DNA of 64,000 nt from Elephas maximus indicus (GCF_024166365.1 NC_064843.1:60040532-60104531); one strand, 5' to 3'. Counted from the first letter of the stretch, positions 45,703-57,634 are shown. Numbers and translations: made by a program. Notes: generated by a model from the sequence alone, not told the origin.

Positions 45703-46168
45703 TTTGATGCCTTTTTATGTGTGTTGCTGACAATTTCATTTTTCATTTTTCCACATAGTTTTTTTGTGCTGAGACGTTTTTCTTAGTAAATTGTGAGATC
45801 CTCATTTTCATAGTGTTTGACTTTATGTTAGTTGAGTCGTTACGTTTTTCTTGGCTTTTATCTTGAGTTATAGAGTTGTTATACCTTTTTGTGGTTACCT
45901 TATTATTTACCCCTATTTTTCTAAGTAAAAACCTAACTTGTATTGTTCTGTATCGCCTTGTACCACTCTCCATATGGCAGTTCAATGCCTCCTGTATTTA
46001 GTCCCTCTTTTTGATTATTGTGATCTTTTACCTATTGACTTCCATAATTCCCTGTTATGTGTATTTTTTTTTTAATTAATCTTAATTTGTTTGTTTTTGT
46101 GATTTCCCTATTTGAGTTGATATCAGGACGTTCTGTTTTGTGACCTTGTGTTGTGCTGATATCTGATA
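45703..46168 (-). other. Long L1 inter-ORF spacer
   Basis: 466 nt separate the ORF1 stop from the ORF2 ATG; copy A has about 455 nt (2640-3094). Human L1 has 63. An 80-codon minus-strand frame (45985-45743) lies inside but has no known domain. Confidence 0.75.
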
Positions 46169-47186
46169 TTATTGGTTCTCTGACCAAACAATATCCTTTA
46201 GTATTTCTTGTAGCTTTGGTTTGGTTTTTGCCAATTCTCTAAACTTGTGTTTATCTGTAAATATCTTAATTTTGCCTTCATATTTCAGAGAGAGTTTTGC
46301 TGGATATATGATCCTTGGCTGGCAGTTTTTCTCCTTCAGTGTTCTGTATATGTCGTCCCATTCCCTTCTTGCCTGCATGGTTTCTGCTGAGTAGTCTGAA
46401 CTTATTCTTATTGATTCTCCCTTGAAGGAAACCTTTCTTTTCTCGCTGGCTGCTGTTAAAATTTTCTGTTTATCTTTGGTTTTGGTGAGTTTTATGGTAA
46501 TATGTCTTGGTGTTTTTCTTTTTGGATCAATCTTAAATGGGGTTCGATGAGCATCTTGGATAGATATCCTTTCGTCTTTCATGATGTCAGGGAAGTTTTC
46601 TGTCAGGAGTTCTTCAACTATTTTCTCTGTGTTTTCCGTCCCCCCTCCCTGTTCTGGGACTCCAATCACCCACAGGTTATCCTTCTTGATAGAGTCCCAC
46701 ATGATTCTTAGGGTTTCTTCATTTTTTTTAAATTCTTTTATCTGATTTTTTTTCAGCTATGTTGGTGTTGATTCCCTGGTCCTCCAGATTTCCCAGTCTG
46801 CATTCTAATTGCTCGAGTCTGCTCCTCTGACTTCCTACTGCATTGTCTAATTCTGTAATTTTATTGTTAATCTTTTGGATTTCTATATGCTGTCTCTCTA
46901 TGAATTCTTGCAACTTATTAATTTTTCCACTATGTTCTTGAATAATCTTTTTGAGTTCTTCAACAGGTTTATCGGTGTTTTCCTTTGCTTTTTCTGCAGT
47001 TTGCCTTATTTCATTTGTGATGTCTTGAAGCATTCTGTAAATTAGTTTTTTATATTCTGTATCTGATAATTCCAGGATTGTATCTTCATTAGGGAAAGAT
47101 TTTGATTCTTTTGTTTGGGGGGTTGGAGAAGCTGTCATGGTCTGCTTCTTTAAGTGGTTTGATATGGATTGTTGTCTCCGAGCCAT
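46169..47186 (-). pseudogene. L1 ORF1, one homopolymer frameshift
   Basis: RNA-binding ORF1p: ATG at 47186 (MARRQQSISNHLKKQ), a coiled-coil N-terminal half with heptad-like KINKLQEFIERQHIEIQKINNKITEL, then MWDSIKKDNLWVIGVPEQ and the RRM/C-terminal domain to WSENQ-stop at 46169. The span is 1,018 nt (339 codons plus one base), so one single-base shift breaks it, in the A-rich run near 46728-46742. Otherwise the frame is clean, unlike copy A. Confidence 0.92.
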
Positions 47187-47520
47187 CACTGGGAAACTAG
47201 TTTTTCCAGAAAATCCGCTAAAAAAAAATGCAGTCAGATCCCTATCAGAGTTCTCCCTCTGGCTCAGGCTATTCGGATGTTAATGAAGCTGCCTGGGGAG
47301 GGTGGGGGAGGGAACAGAGGGATAGGAGAGTAGCACCTCAGAATATAGCCAGAGTTGCTTGTCTTGCTTGGAATGACTATTATATCTGAGATTCCCGCGG
47401 GGCGCGTGGCCTATGTGTGCTGGCTGTGTGGAGATTGCCCCCGGGGGGTCTGGCCCACTGGAGTCACGGTCAGATCCTCCGCTTCCAGCCCCACGCCCAG
47501 CGTCAAGGCTCCCCTACTGG

Positions 47521-48045
47521 GACAGTGCACTCTCGACTCCAAAAGCAGTTGCTGCCTCTTGGGGACTTCTCGTCCCTCCAGCCGCGTGGCCGTGCCGCCT
47601 CCGCGAACCAGTTGGGCCCCCTCCTGGGGTTAGTTCAGATGGGTGGAGCAGCTCCCCGTGCTTGTGCCGTGACCGAGTGTCCCGGCTGGGACACTGTTCT
47701 CCCCGCTCCAATACCAGTCGCTGCCTCCCGGGGACTTCTCCTACCGGCTGTGTTCCACGCCGCCCGCGTGACCTGGCTGGGCCCCTTCCCAGGGTTAGTT
47801 CAGGGGGGGTGGAGCAGCTCTCGGTGTTTATGCTGTACCTGCGTCCAGTGCAAATCCCGGCGGGACGGTTCCCCGGCTGGGATGCTGCTCTCCCTGTTCC
47901 AAGACCAGTCACTGCCTCCAGGGGACTTCTCTTACCGGCTGCGTCCCACGCCGCCCACGGAACCGGCTGGTCCCCCTCCCGGGGTTAGTTCAGGGGGGTG
48001 GAGCAGCTCTCTGTTCTTGTGCCGTACCTGACTGGTACGCTGGCT
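47521..48045 (-). repeat. Three 5' UTR monomers of L1 copy B
   Basis: Three diverged tandem units begin near 47521, 47691 and 47881 (about 165-190 bases each). Each holds 'ccagtcrctgcctc..ggggacttct', a 'ccacgccgcc' block, 'ggttagttcag' and 'ggtggagcagctc'. They are CpG-rich and lie in the L1 promoter region. They differ in sequence from the copy A monomers. Confidence 0.8.
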
Positions 48046-48209
48046 CCAGGCTCTGAAAACAATCGCCGCTTCCCCGTATTAGTTTGTTCTCCGTCTCTAA
48101 ATCTGTGTTTGTTGTTCAGGGTTCGTAGATTGTTATGTATGTGATCGATTCAGTTGTTTTTCCGTGTCTTTGTTGTAAGAGGGATCCGAGGTAGCGTCTG
48201 CCTAGTCTG

Positions 48210-48219
48210 CCATCTTGGC
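48210..48219 (-). promoter_or_regulatory. YY1-type site at the L1 5' end
   Basis: GCCATCTTGG on the + strand is CCAAGATGGC on the L1 sense strand, a YY1 core motif within ~20 bases of the 5' end, as in human L1, where it positions transcription initiation. Confidence 0.75.
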
Positions 48220-48232
48220 TCCGCCCCCCTGC

Positions 48233-48245
48233 CTCGCAAGCTTTT
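48233..48245. repeat. Target-site duplication of L1 copy B, right
   Basis: CTCGCAAGCTTTT, repeated exactly at 40871-40883. Confidence 0.93.
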
Positions 48246-48454
48246 AAGACACAGAGACCACTACTCACCAAACTAAAATGTAGAATGTTGTCTTTTATGA
48301 ACTGTGTTATGCCAGTTGACCTAGATGGCTCTCAACACTATGGTTCTTTGCCTTCAAGCCCAGTAAGTCAGTCCCACAAAGCATTTGTATGTCTAAGAAG
48401 TTTTCTTAACTGTGCTCCCCATATGCTCTATTATATGTATGGATATATGTGCAG

Positions 48455-48560
48455 CACGTACACGTATATATATATATATGCAACTGCCCACAGCTATGCC
48501 TATATATGCATGCGCATACTCCCATATGCCCTCCCGGACCTATATAGCATATATATCTAC
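48455..48560. repeat. AT/TATA-rich microsatellite-like stretch
   Basis: 'cgtatatatatatatatgca' and several TATATGC/ATATAT units in the old L1 3' UTR. Confidence 0.65.
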
Positions 48561-48753
48561 TTATGTAATCACTCAGAAATTTTTGGTTATTACTGTTGTT
48601 GCAGAATTGTATACATTTTAACATTTACTGTGTTTGTTTTTTATTCTTGTGTACCTCTCGGTGTCTTCATTTACCTTGGTCACGTTGTGCTGCCTTCCTC
48701 CATTTTGTGTATTGCCTTTCCCTTCACCAGAATTAACATGTGTCTACTATCTA

Positions 48754-49627
48754 GATGCATTTTTTATACTCTGAGAAGCTGGACTATATGAAGAGGAACA
48801 GGGCATCAGGATTGGAGGAAGACTCGTTAACAACCTGTGTTACGCAGATGACAGAACCTTTCTTGCTGAAAGGGAAGAGGACGTGAAGTGCTTACTGATG
48901 AAAATCAAAGACCACAGCCTTCAGTATGGATTATACCTCAACATAAAGAAAACAAAAATCCTCACGACTGGACCAATGAGCAACATCATGATAAATGGAG
49001 AAAAAATTGAGGTTGTCAAGGATTTCATTTTACTTGGATCCACAATCAACACCCATGGAAGCAGCAGTCAAGAAATCAACAGACACATTGCACCAGGCAA
49101 ATCGGATGCAAAGGGCCTCTTTAAAGTGTTGCAAAGCAAAGCTGTCACCTTGAGGACAAAGGTGCACCTGACCCAAGCCATGGTGTTTTCAATTACCTCG
49201 TATGTATGTGAAAGCTGGGCAATGAATAAGGAAGACCAAAGAAGAACTGATGCCTTTGAATTGCAGTGTTGGTGAAGAATGTTGAATATACCATGGACTG
49301 CCAGAAGAACGAACAGATCTGTCTTGGAAGAAATACAACCAGAATGCTTCTTAGAAGCAAGGATGGTGAGACTTCATCTCACATACTTTGGACATGTTAT
49401 CAGGAGGGACCAGTCCCTGGAGAAGGACATCATGCTTGGTAAAGTGGAGGGTCAACAAGAAAAAGAGGAAGACCCTCAATGAATTGGATTGACACAGTGG
49501 CTGCAACAATGGGCTCAAGCATAACAATGATTGTGAGGATGGCACAGGACTGGGGAGTGTTTCATCCTGTTGTGCATGGGGTCACGATGGGTCAGAACTG
49601 ACTCAGTGGCACCTACCAACAACAACA
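48754..49627 (+). mobile_element. RTE LINE 3' part with 8-bp duplication
   Basis: From 'agctggactatatgaagagg' through YADDRTFLAEREEDVKCLLMKIKDHSLQYGLYLNIKKTK and LGSTINTHGSSSQEINRHIAPGK, to 'ggcacctaccaacaacaaca'. ACTATCTA flanks it (48746-48753 and 49628-49635). It is 5'-truncated with a largely readable frame to 49275, and inserted into the old L1 3' UTR. Confidence 0.88.
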
Positions 49628-52221
49628 ACTATCTAAAAAGTCATTCTCCCTCCCCTCCCATCCCTGGTAACCATCAAAGAATGTTGCTTTATGTATACCT
49701 ATTCTTAACTTTTTATAAAAATGGTCTCATAAAATATTTTTTCCTTTTGTAATTGACTTATTTCACTTAGCATAATGACCTCCAGATTCATCCGTGATGT
49801 AAGTTGTTTCACGGACTCATTGTTATTTTTTATGGTTGAGTACTATTCCATTGTATATATGTATCATATTGTTGTTTATCCATTCATCCATTAATGGACA
49901 CTTGGGCTGTTTCCATCTTTTTGCTATAGTGGATAATGCTGCTGCGAACACGGGTGAGAGTATGTCTCTTCGTGTCACTGCTCTTAGTTCTCTAGGATAT
50001 ATACCTAGGAGTGGAATTGATGGATCATGTGGTATTTCTATTTCTAGATTTTTGAGGAAATGCCAAACCGTTTTCTATTTTACAATGCCACCAGCAGTAT
50101 GTAAGAGTTCCAATCTTCCCACAGCCTTGCCAACAGTTGTTTTCTGTTTTTATGACCAGTGTCATTTTTGCAAGGGTGAGATGGTATCTTCCTATAGTTT
50201 TGATTTGCACCTCTCTAATGGCCAATGATCTCTTCATATGGCCAATGATCTCTTCATATTTTTGTTAGCTACCTGGATGTCTTCTTTGGTAAAATGTCTG
50301 CTCATGTCCTTTGCCCATTTCTTTTTTTTATTGGGTTGTTTGTCTTTTTTGTTGTGGAGGTGTTGAAGTTTTCTATATATTTTAGAGATTACACCCTTGT
50401 CAGATATGTCAGTGCCAATTTTTTTTCCCCATCTGTAGGTTCTCTTTTAACTCTTTTGGTAAAGCCTTTTTATGAGCATAAGTGATTAATTTTTAGGAGG
50501 TCCCGGTTATCTAGTTTATCTTCTATTATTTGTGCATTTTTGGTTATGTTTGGTAGTGCATTTATGCTATAAAATAGGACCCTTAACCTTGTCCATACGT
50601 TGTCTTCCCCAAACTTTATAGCTTTAGGTTTCATCTTTAGGTTTTGATCCATTCTGAGCTAGTTTTTGTGTGTAGTGTGAGGTATGGATCTTGTTTAATT
50701 TTTCTGCATGTGCATATCCATTTTTGCCAGCATCATTTGTTAGAGTGACTGTCTCTGCCCCGTTGAATGGACTTTGACACTTTGTGAGAGATCAATTGCC
50801 CATAGCTGGATGGATTTACTTCTGGGTTCTCATTTCTGTTCCATTGGTCTATGTGTCTGTTGTTATACCAATACCAGGCTGTTTTGACTACTGTGGCTGT
50901 TCTGAGATCATGTGTTCTTGGATTGGGAAGTGTTCTTCTTTGTTCTTCTTCAATAATGCTTTAGCTATTTGGGGCCTCTTGCCATATAAAGTTAGAAATT
51001 CATTTTTCCATTTCGTTAAAGAATTTTGTTGGGATTTGAATTGGGATTGCATTGTATCTGCAGATTGCTTTGGGTAATATTGACATTTTCACAACGTTAA
51101 GTTTTCTTATCTATGTGCATGGTATGTTTTTTCATTTGTGTGGGTCCCTTTCAGTTTCTTGCAGTACTGTTTGTAGTTTTCCTTGTGTAAGTCTTTTATG
51201 TTCCTGGTTAGATTTATTCTTAGGTATTTTATCCTTTTGGGGAGTACTGTAAATGGTACTGTTTTCTTAATTTTCTTTCTGGAGTTTTTCTTGTTAGTGT
51301 AGAGAAATCCAGCTCATTTTTGTATGTTGATTTTGTACCTGTCACTTTTCTGAACTCTTCTATTAGTTCCATTAACTTTCTTGTGGAATCTCTGGGGTTT
51401 TCTATGTATAGGATCATGTCATCTGTGAATAGGGATAGTTTTACTTCTTCTGTAGCAATTTGGATGCCTTTTATTTTCCTTTCTTGCCTTATTGCTCTGG
51501 CTAGAACTTCCAGTATGATATTGAATAAGAGTGGTGATAATGGACATCCTTGTCAGGTTCCTGTTCTCAAAGGGAATGCTTTCAGTCTCTCTCCATTGAG
51601 AATCAGGTTGGGTTTTGGTTTTGTATATATGCCCTTAACTATACTGAGGAGTTTCACTTCTATTCCTATTTTGCTGAGAGTTTTTATCAGGAAAGGGCAT
51701 TAGCTTTTATCGAATGCCTTTTCTGCATCTATTGAGATGATCATGTGATTCTTTTCCTTTCTTTTATTTATATGGTGAATTAAGTTGATTGAATTTCTAA
51801 TGTTAAACCACACTTGCATCCCTGGTATGAATCCCACCTGCTCATGGTATATTATTTTTTTTTGTTATGCTACTGAATTCTGTTGGCTAGAATTTTGTTG
51901 AGGATTTTTTTGTGTCTAGTGTCTATATTCATGAGGGCTATTGGTCTGTAATTTTCTTTTTTTTTGTGTGGTATCTTTGTCTGGCTTTAGTATCAGGGTT
52001 ATGCTGGCTTCATAGAGTGAATTCAGGAGTATTCCTTTCCTTTCTATGTTCTGAAATAGTTTGTGTAGAATTGGTGTCAACTCTTCTCTGAATGTTTGGT
52101 AGAACTTTCCAGTGAAGCCACCTGGACTGGGTTTTATTTTTTTTTTTTGGAGGGGGTGGAGATTTTTTAGGACATCTTCAGTTTCTTCTTTTGTTATGAG
52201 TCTGCTTCAGTTTTCTGCCTC

Positions 52222-52275
52222 TGCGTTAGGGTCGCTATGAGTCGGAATCGACTCGGCGGCAGTGGCTTTTTGGGT
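52222..52275 (+). mobile_element. Tail-only SINE fragment in old L1
   Basis: 'agggtcgctatgagtcggaa' followed by 'tcgactcggcggcagtggct' interrupts the L1 ORF2. Severely 5'-truncated, about 55 bases. GTTAG on both sides may be a duplication. Confidence 0.8.
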
Positions 52276-53179
52276 TGGGTGTTAGTTTAGGTAGGTAGTG
52301 TATTTCTAGACGTTTGTTCAAATTCCTTAAGAGTATAATTTTTCATATTATTCTGTTATGATCCTTTTTATCTCAGTTGGTTCTGTTGTAATGTCTCTTG
52401 TCTCATTTCTTATTTTGGTTATTTGTATTTTCTCATTTTTTTCACTTGTTCTTTTGGCCAGTGGCTTGTCAGTTTTACTGATCCTCTCAATGAACCAACT
52501 TCTGGTCTTGTTGATTCTTTCTGTTGTTTTTCTGTTTTCCATTTTATTTATTTCTGCTCTGATCTTTATTATTTCCTTTATTCTGGCGACTGTGAAATTC
52601 TTTTGTTGTTCCTTTTCTATTGGTTTCAGTTGTAGGTTTAAGCTATTGATGTATGCATTTATTGCTATAAATACTCCTCTGAGCGCTGCTTTTGCTGTGT
52701 CCCAAAGGTTTTGGTACATTGTGTTTTCGTTCTCATTTGATTCTAGGAACTTTTTAATTTCATTTTTAACTTCCTCCATTACCCAGTAGTTGTTATTCAG
52801 TTTCCATGTATTTAATTTTTTTTCTGGTTCTTTCTGTTATTGATTTCTAGTTTTATAGTGTTCTGATCGGAGAAGATGCTTTGTTTATTTTCATGTTTTT
52901 TAGTTTATTGAGGTTTGCTTTGTGGCCTAAAATGTGGTCTATTCCGGAGAATGATCCGTGTGTGTTGCAGTAGAATGTGTTCTGTGCTGCTTTTGTGTGG
53001 TGTATTCTGTCTGTGAGGTTGAGTTGGTTGATTGTGTTATTTAGATTGTGTCTTTGTTGAGTTTCTTTCTGGTTGCTGTGTTCATCATCAAAAGTGCTGT
53101 GTTGAAGTCTATTGTAGAACTATTTCTCTTTCAATTCTGTTAGAGTTCGTTTTACATATTTTGGAGCTCTGTCATTGGG

Positions 53180-54077
53180 GTTTTTTTTTTCTTTTTTTTT
53201 TCTGTAAGCCATTCTGTAGCCCTTCCTATCATAGTTTTAGAGAGGCTAATTTATCCTCAAATCTGTTTGGATGAAAATATTCTATAATGATTTTATTTCA
53301 TGAGTTAACTTAAAAAGTGCTTATTTAGTTTTCTTCTGTTAAGATGGACTTACAGAAGGTATTTATCCTAAATTTTTTTTTTTTTTTTTTTTACTTCCAC
53401 TTCAGTGGTGAAAACGTAAAGTTCACCTTTTCATTTATTGAGCATTAACTAAGTATCAGCCATGTGCAGGCCCTGGAATAGTAGGGGATACCAGATGATT
53501 GGACTCAATGAAATAAAGCCCTGTTAACCTGCAGAGAGAGGCAGATGCCACAGGTCTTGGGGCTGGAGGAAGGTGGGTGGGATTTGAATATGATTGGAAA
53601 TTAATAAAAAATGAATAAAAGGGTTGCTGGTCAGCAGAGGAGATAACATTATTCTGGATAGTATTACTGTGGAATGGGAGCAATACTTTTTTTTTTATCC
53701 TTTTTCCAGAAATAATGGACAGGGAATGATGTGAAGAAGTAGATGGAGTGGACCTAGTTGGGGTACACTGATTGTATGGGTAGGCAAGGAGTGAGGGAAT
53801 CAACTGTGTGTCCACAGAGTTCAGGTAGGACAGAGAGGCAACTCTGAAGCCAGCATGGGGCTGTTGGGAATGAGAATAGGGGGAAGCTGAGGGTTTGAGG
53901 TCAGGATAAGTGCAAAGAAAGGTTCATCAGGAGTGGGGAGATTTGCCCAGTGGAAATGCTTCCTAGACTAAGGAGATAGTCAGTCTTCATGACAGTAACT
54001 AGCAGAAAATAATTTACTTGGGTATGTTAATAGATGAAACAGTGAACTTAACATTTTCACCATTAAAGTGGATAAGA
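53180..54077. other. No gene seen; T runs
   Basis: T-rich runs at 53180-53202 and 53373-53392. A MIR-like snippet near 53430-53480 ('catttattgagcattaacta'). Otherwise unrecognised. Confidence 0.45.
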
Positions 54078-54285
54078 AGCCCTGGTGGCACAGTGGTTAA
54101 GCACTCAGCTGCTAGCTCAAAGATCAGCAGTTCGAATCCACCAGCTGCTCCGTGGGAGAAAGATGCGGCAGTCTGCTTCCATGAAGACTTACAGCCTTGG
54201 GAACCCTGTGGGGGCAGTTCTACTCTGTCCTCTAGGGTTGCCGTGAGTTGGAACTGACTCAGCGGCAGTGGGTTTAGTTTGGTTA
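54078..54285 (+). mobile_element. tRNA-derived SINE, longer subtype
   Basis: 'agccctggtggcacagtggt', 'cagttcgaatccaccagctg', 'gagaaagatgcggcagtctg', 'gttgccgtgagttggaactg', 'agcggcagtgggttt'. Full length. Confidence 0.93.
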
Positions 54286-54489
54286 GCATGTCCATCCCAA
54301 GTTTGTTAAGCACTCCTCCCTCCTTCTGTCATGCCTCCATCTCTTTCTCCCTTCTTTGCTCCTGACCCCCTTCCCTTCCTTCTTTCTTTCTCTCTTAGCT
54401 CTTGTACACATGAAACTGGTAAGAGTTGCTGCCTCCTGGGAGGGCTAATAGTCATGGGTAGGAGAAGGCTTAGTCTTTAGTTTGTATTT

Positions 54490-54711
54490 TTTTTTTTTAA
54501 TGGAAGACTTTATGGAGATAATGGTAGATTCACATGCAATTGTAAGAGATAATACAGAGAGATACCTTGTACATCTCTCCCAGGTTCCTCCAGAGGTAAC
54601 ATTTTTGTAAAATTATAGCATAATACCATCACCAAGGTAGTGACCTAGGTAGTGACCTTAATAGAAACCACTAATCTTATTTGGATTTTCCCAGTTTTAC
54701 TTGTACCTATT

Positions 54712-54748
<37 letters not shown>

Positions 54749-55670
54749 TTTCCCCAGTTTTACTTGTATTCATTTGTGTGTGTGTATTAAGTTCCATACA
54801 ATTTTGTCACCTGTGTAGGTTTGTGTATCTCTATTTTATCACTATAGTTCTGTTTTTTTGAGAATGCCTTTTAAATAGAATCCAAGAGTATGCAGTCTTT
54901 CGAGTTTGGCTTCTTTCAGTTAATGGCCTTTGAAATTCATCCAAGTTGTTGCATGTGTCAGTAGTTCATTACTTTTTATAGCTGAGTAGCATTCCATTAT
55001 ATGGGGATGCCATAATTTATTCATTCATGTATTGAAGATCATTTGGGTTCTTTCCAGTTTTGGTCATTTTATGAATAGAACCTCTGTGAACTTTAATCTC
55101 CAGGGTTTTTATTTCTTTTTCTTGCGTTATTGCACTGCTTAGGACTTCCAGTTGTTGAATTGGAGTGAACATCTTTGCCTTGTTGCCTATCTTAGGGGGA
55201 AAGCATTCAGTATGATGTTTACTTCAAGTTTTTTGTAGGTTTAGTTGAGGAAGTTTCCTTTTATTCCTAGTTTGCTGAGAGTGTGTATCAGGGATGGATG
55301 TCGAAATTTGTCAAATGCTTCTTCTGCATCAATTGGTACAATCTCATGGTTTTTCTTCTTTACACTGTTAATAATATGATGGATTACATGGATTGATTTT
55401 TGAGCATTGAACCAGCCCTGAATTCCCGGGATAAAAGCCCCACTTGCTCATGGTGTGTTATTTTAGTTATTGCTAAATTTGATTTGCTTTTATTTTGTTG
55501 AGGATTTTTCTGCCTATGTTCGTGAGGAATATTGGTCTGTAGTTTTCTTTTCTTGTCCTGTCTTTGTCTGGTTTAGCTATCAGGGTTATGCTGGCCTCAT
55601 GAAATGAGTTAGGAAGTATCCTACTCTTTTCTGGAAGAAGTTGTATGGAGTGTGTCCTGCTTTTGAATTT
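54490..55670 (-). mobile_element. Old L1, 3' UTR and RT-region remnants
   Basis: 'gtacatctctcccaggttcc' and 'gagtagcattccattatatg' belong to the L1 3' end; then 'tctgcatcaattggtacaat' and 'gaggatttttctgcctatgt' are reverse RT-domain sequence. A stretch between them is missing, so the copy has an internal deletion. Confidence 0.7.
54686..54790. repeat. (TG)n microsatellite with duplicated flank
   Basis: 'tttcccagttttacttgtac' plus (TG)n near 54686-54745, then 'tttccccagttttacttgta' plus shorter (TG)n near 54748-54785. Confidence 0.85.
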
Positions 55671-55764
55671 GTTATAATATTAGGAACACTTCTCCATGGC
55701 ATTAAACTTAGGAAATAGTTTTTAATGTTTGCATAGTAATAAAAATATTAATAATATATTTTCT

Positions 55765-56035
55765 TAGTGTTACAGGAAGTAACATTTATTGAGCACTTGC
55801 CAAATTTGAGGCTGTGTTCTAAGTTTTTTTTTTAACCTGTATTGACTCCTTTAGCCCTCACAACATCCCTATGGAGTAGGTGTTACTATTATCTCCATTT
55901 TGTATACAAAGAAAAATAAGACACAGAGTTTAAGTAACTTACTCAAGGTCATACTGGTTCTAAGTGGCAACATAGAATTTGAACCCGGACTGTTTAATTC
56001 CAGATTCCATGTTCTTAACTATTTTGCTGTATCCT
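55765..56035 (+). mobile_element. MIR SINE, nearly full length
   Basis: 'gtaacatttattgagcactt', 'ttagccctcacaacatccct', 'atggagtaggtgttactatt', 'taagtaacttactcaaggtc' and 'gaatttgaacccggactgtt' follow the MIR consensus in order. Confidence 0.9.
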
Positions 56036-56385
56036 TTGATTATATCATAATTCATTTCATCAGGCCTCCATTTTGGGATATTTAGGTTTTTCCATGTTTT
56101 TACTATGGAGAATGCCCTTGTACAGAAATCCTTGACAATCTCTGACAATTTCATTAGCTTGGATTCCTAGAAGTGGTATTTCAGGGTCAAAGGGCATGCC
56201 CGCCATAAAGGCTAACACATACTGCTGTACAAATTTGAAACCTAACCAGTGCGTGGGGATGTGGTCACTTCAGTGTTCTCTTGCAAGGATTGAATATTAT
56301 AATTATTTTACATATTTTCAATGCAATGTGTTTGAAGAAAGATGGCATCTCATTGCTTTATTTTGCCTTTCTTCTATGCCAAAAC

Positions 56386-56552
56386 CAAGGCAACCAAACC
56401 TGTTGCCGTCAAGTCGTTTCTGACTCAAAGTGACCTTAGAGGACAGAGTAGAACTGCCCCATAGGGTTTCCAAGGAGTGGTTTGTGGATTCGAATTGCAG
56501 ACCTTTTGGTTAGCAGCTGAGCACTGAACCACTGCGCCACCAGGGCTCTCTT
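56386..56552 (-). mobile_element. tRNA-derived SINE
   Basis: 'ccaaacctgttgccgtcaag', 'ggacagagtagaactgcccc', 'ccactgcgccaccagggctc'. Confidence 0.92.
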
Positions 56553-57634
56553 CTTTACCAGTGAGGCCAAATATTTTTAGAATATTTATCGGCCTTTTGT
56601 ATTTCTTTGTGAGGAATGTTTTGTGTGTGTCCTTTTTCTGTTTTTTCCTAATGGAAGATAGTGCTTTTCTCACTGATATATATGAGCTTTTTGTATATGT
56701 CTTTTTATCCTATTTCAAAAGTTTTACTTAGTTTTTTTTTGCATATAGAAGATTTTCATTATTTATCTAGTCAAATGCATGGAAACTTTAATAGTATAAT
56801 GAAAAGTAACTAACTTGACCGGTAACCAACAGTAAAGAAAACTCTTCCCTTGCATTTTTCATTATTTTGTTCTTAGATTTAGGCTCAATACATTCTACAT
56901 AATCCTATATACATTTTTCCATTCGTATGGTTTAACTTTAAAAAAAAAATTAACTATTTGAAATTTGTCTTAACATACGATACAGATTTTACTGAACTGA
57001 TGAGCAGTTATCAGATTTTCTTTCCTTTGCTCATAAACTTGCGGTACCACCTTTATTCCATGCTGACTTGTTTCATGCAGCAGAGACAGTTTTTGGGATA
57101 TCCGTTTTGCTGTATTCACTCCTTAATTAATTGTTGTAGTTTATTAGCATGGTAATTATCTGGTAGGGCAGGATTCTTCTCTTTTGGAAAAAAAAAATCA
57201 TATGCTATTATCACTTGTTTATCCTTTCAGATGAACTTCATAATTGTTAAAATTTTTTCCCAGATATCTTTGGTTTTTGATAAATCTATAGATACTTTAT
57301 GGAAAAATGACATTTTACAGCATTGATTCTTCTCATTTATAGTGTGCTTCTCCATTTGATCTAGGCTTTTAATTTTCTGTCAAGATTTATTTTCATACCT
57401 TCTTCTTAAGTTTATTGTTAAAGTGATTCTGGTATTATTTTTGTTGCTATTCCTTTATTTGTACATTCTTTTAATTAAAATATTTCTTATATTTTTTTAT
57501 TTGTATATTCTTTTAATTAAAATATTTCTTATATTTTATTTTTTAAATACTTAAATTACATAAGCACTAATGAAAACAAATTTATTATGTGAACCAAGAG
57601 TATTACATTTTTCAATAATTTCCTATTGTGGTTG

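Larger units (their letters stand above)
40884..48232 (-). mobile_element. L1 LINE, copy B (full length, young)
   Basis: A 7.35-kb L1 with 5' UTR (about 47187-48232), ORF1, spacer, ORF2, 3' UTR (41884 down) and a poly-A tail (T run near 40884-40890). A perfect 13-bp duplication CTCGCAAGCTTTT lies at 40871-40883 and 48233-48245. The 5' end begins with a GGGGGGCGGAGCCAAGATGG-type start, as in complete L1s. Coding parts are almost undamaged, so it inserted recently compared with every other L1 here. Confidence 0.96.
40205..53178 (-). mobile_element. Older L1 split by a younger L1 and an RTE
   Basis: The L1 reads on the minus strand. Pieces: 3' UTR 40205-40883 and 48246-48753, then 49636-53178 with the rest of the 3' UTR and ORF2. 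The pieces join in order when the insertions at 40884-48232 and 48754-49627 are removed. ORF2 remnants include [35 protein letters not shown] (52779 down) and [21 protein letters not shown] (51414 down). It is 5'-truncated near 53178, within the endonuclease domain, and followed by a T-rich stretch. Many stops and frameshifts show age. Confidence 0.85.

Noticed and set aside
52348-52789. Long open frames on the strand opposite to old L1 ORF2 (and at 42627-43067, 44470-44850)
   Set aside because: They are antisense shadows of ORF2 and vary between copies, unlike the 3' UTR antisense ORF.
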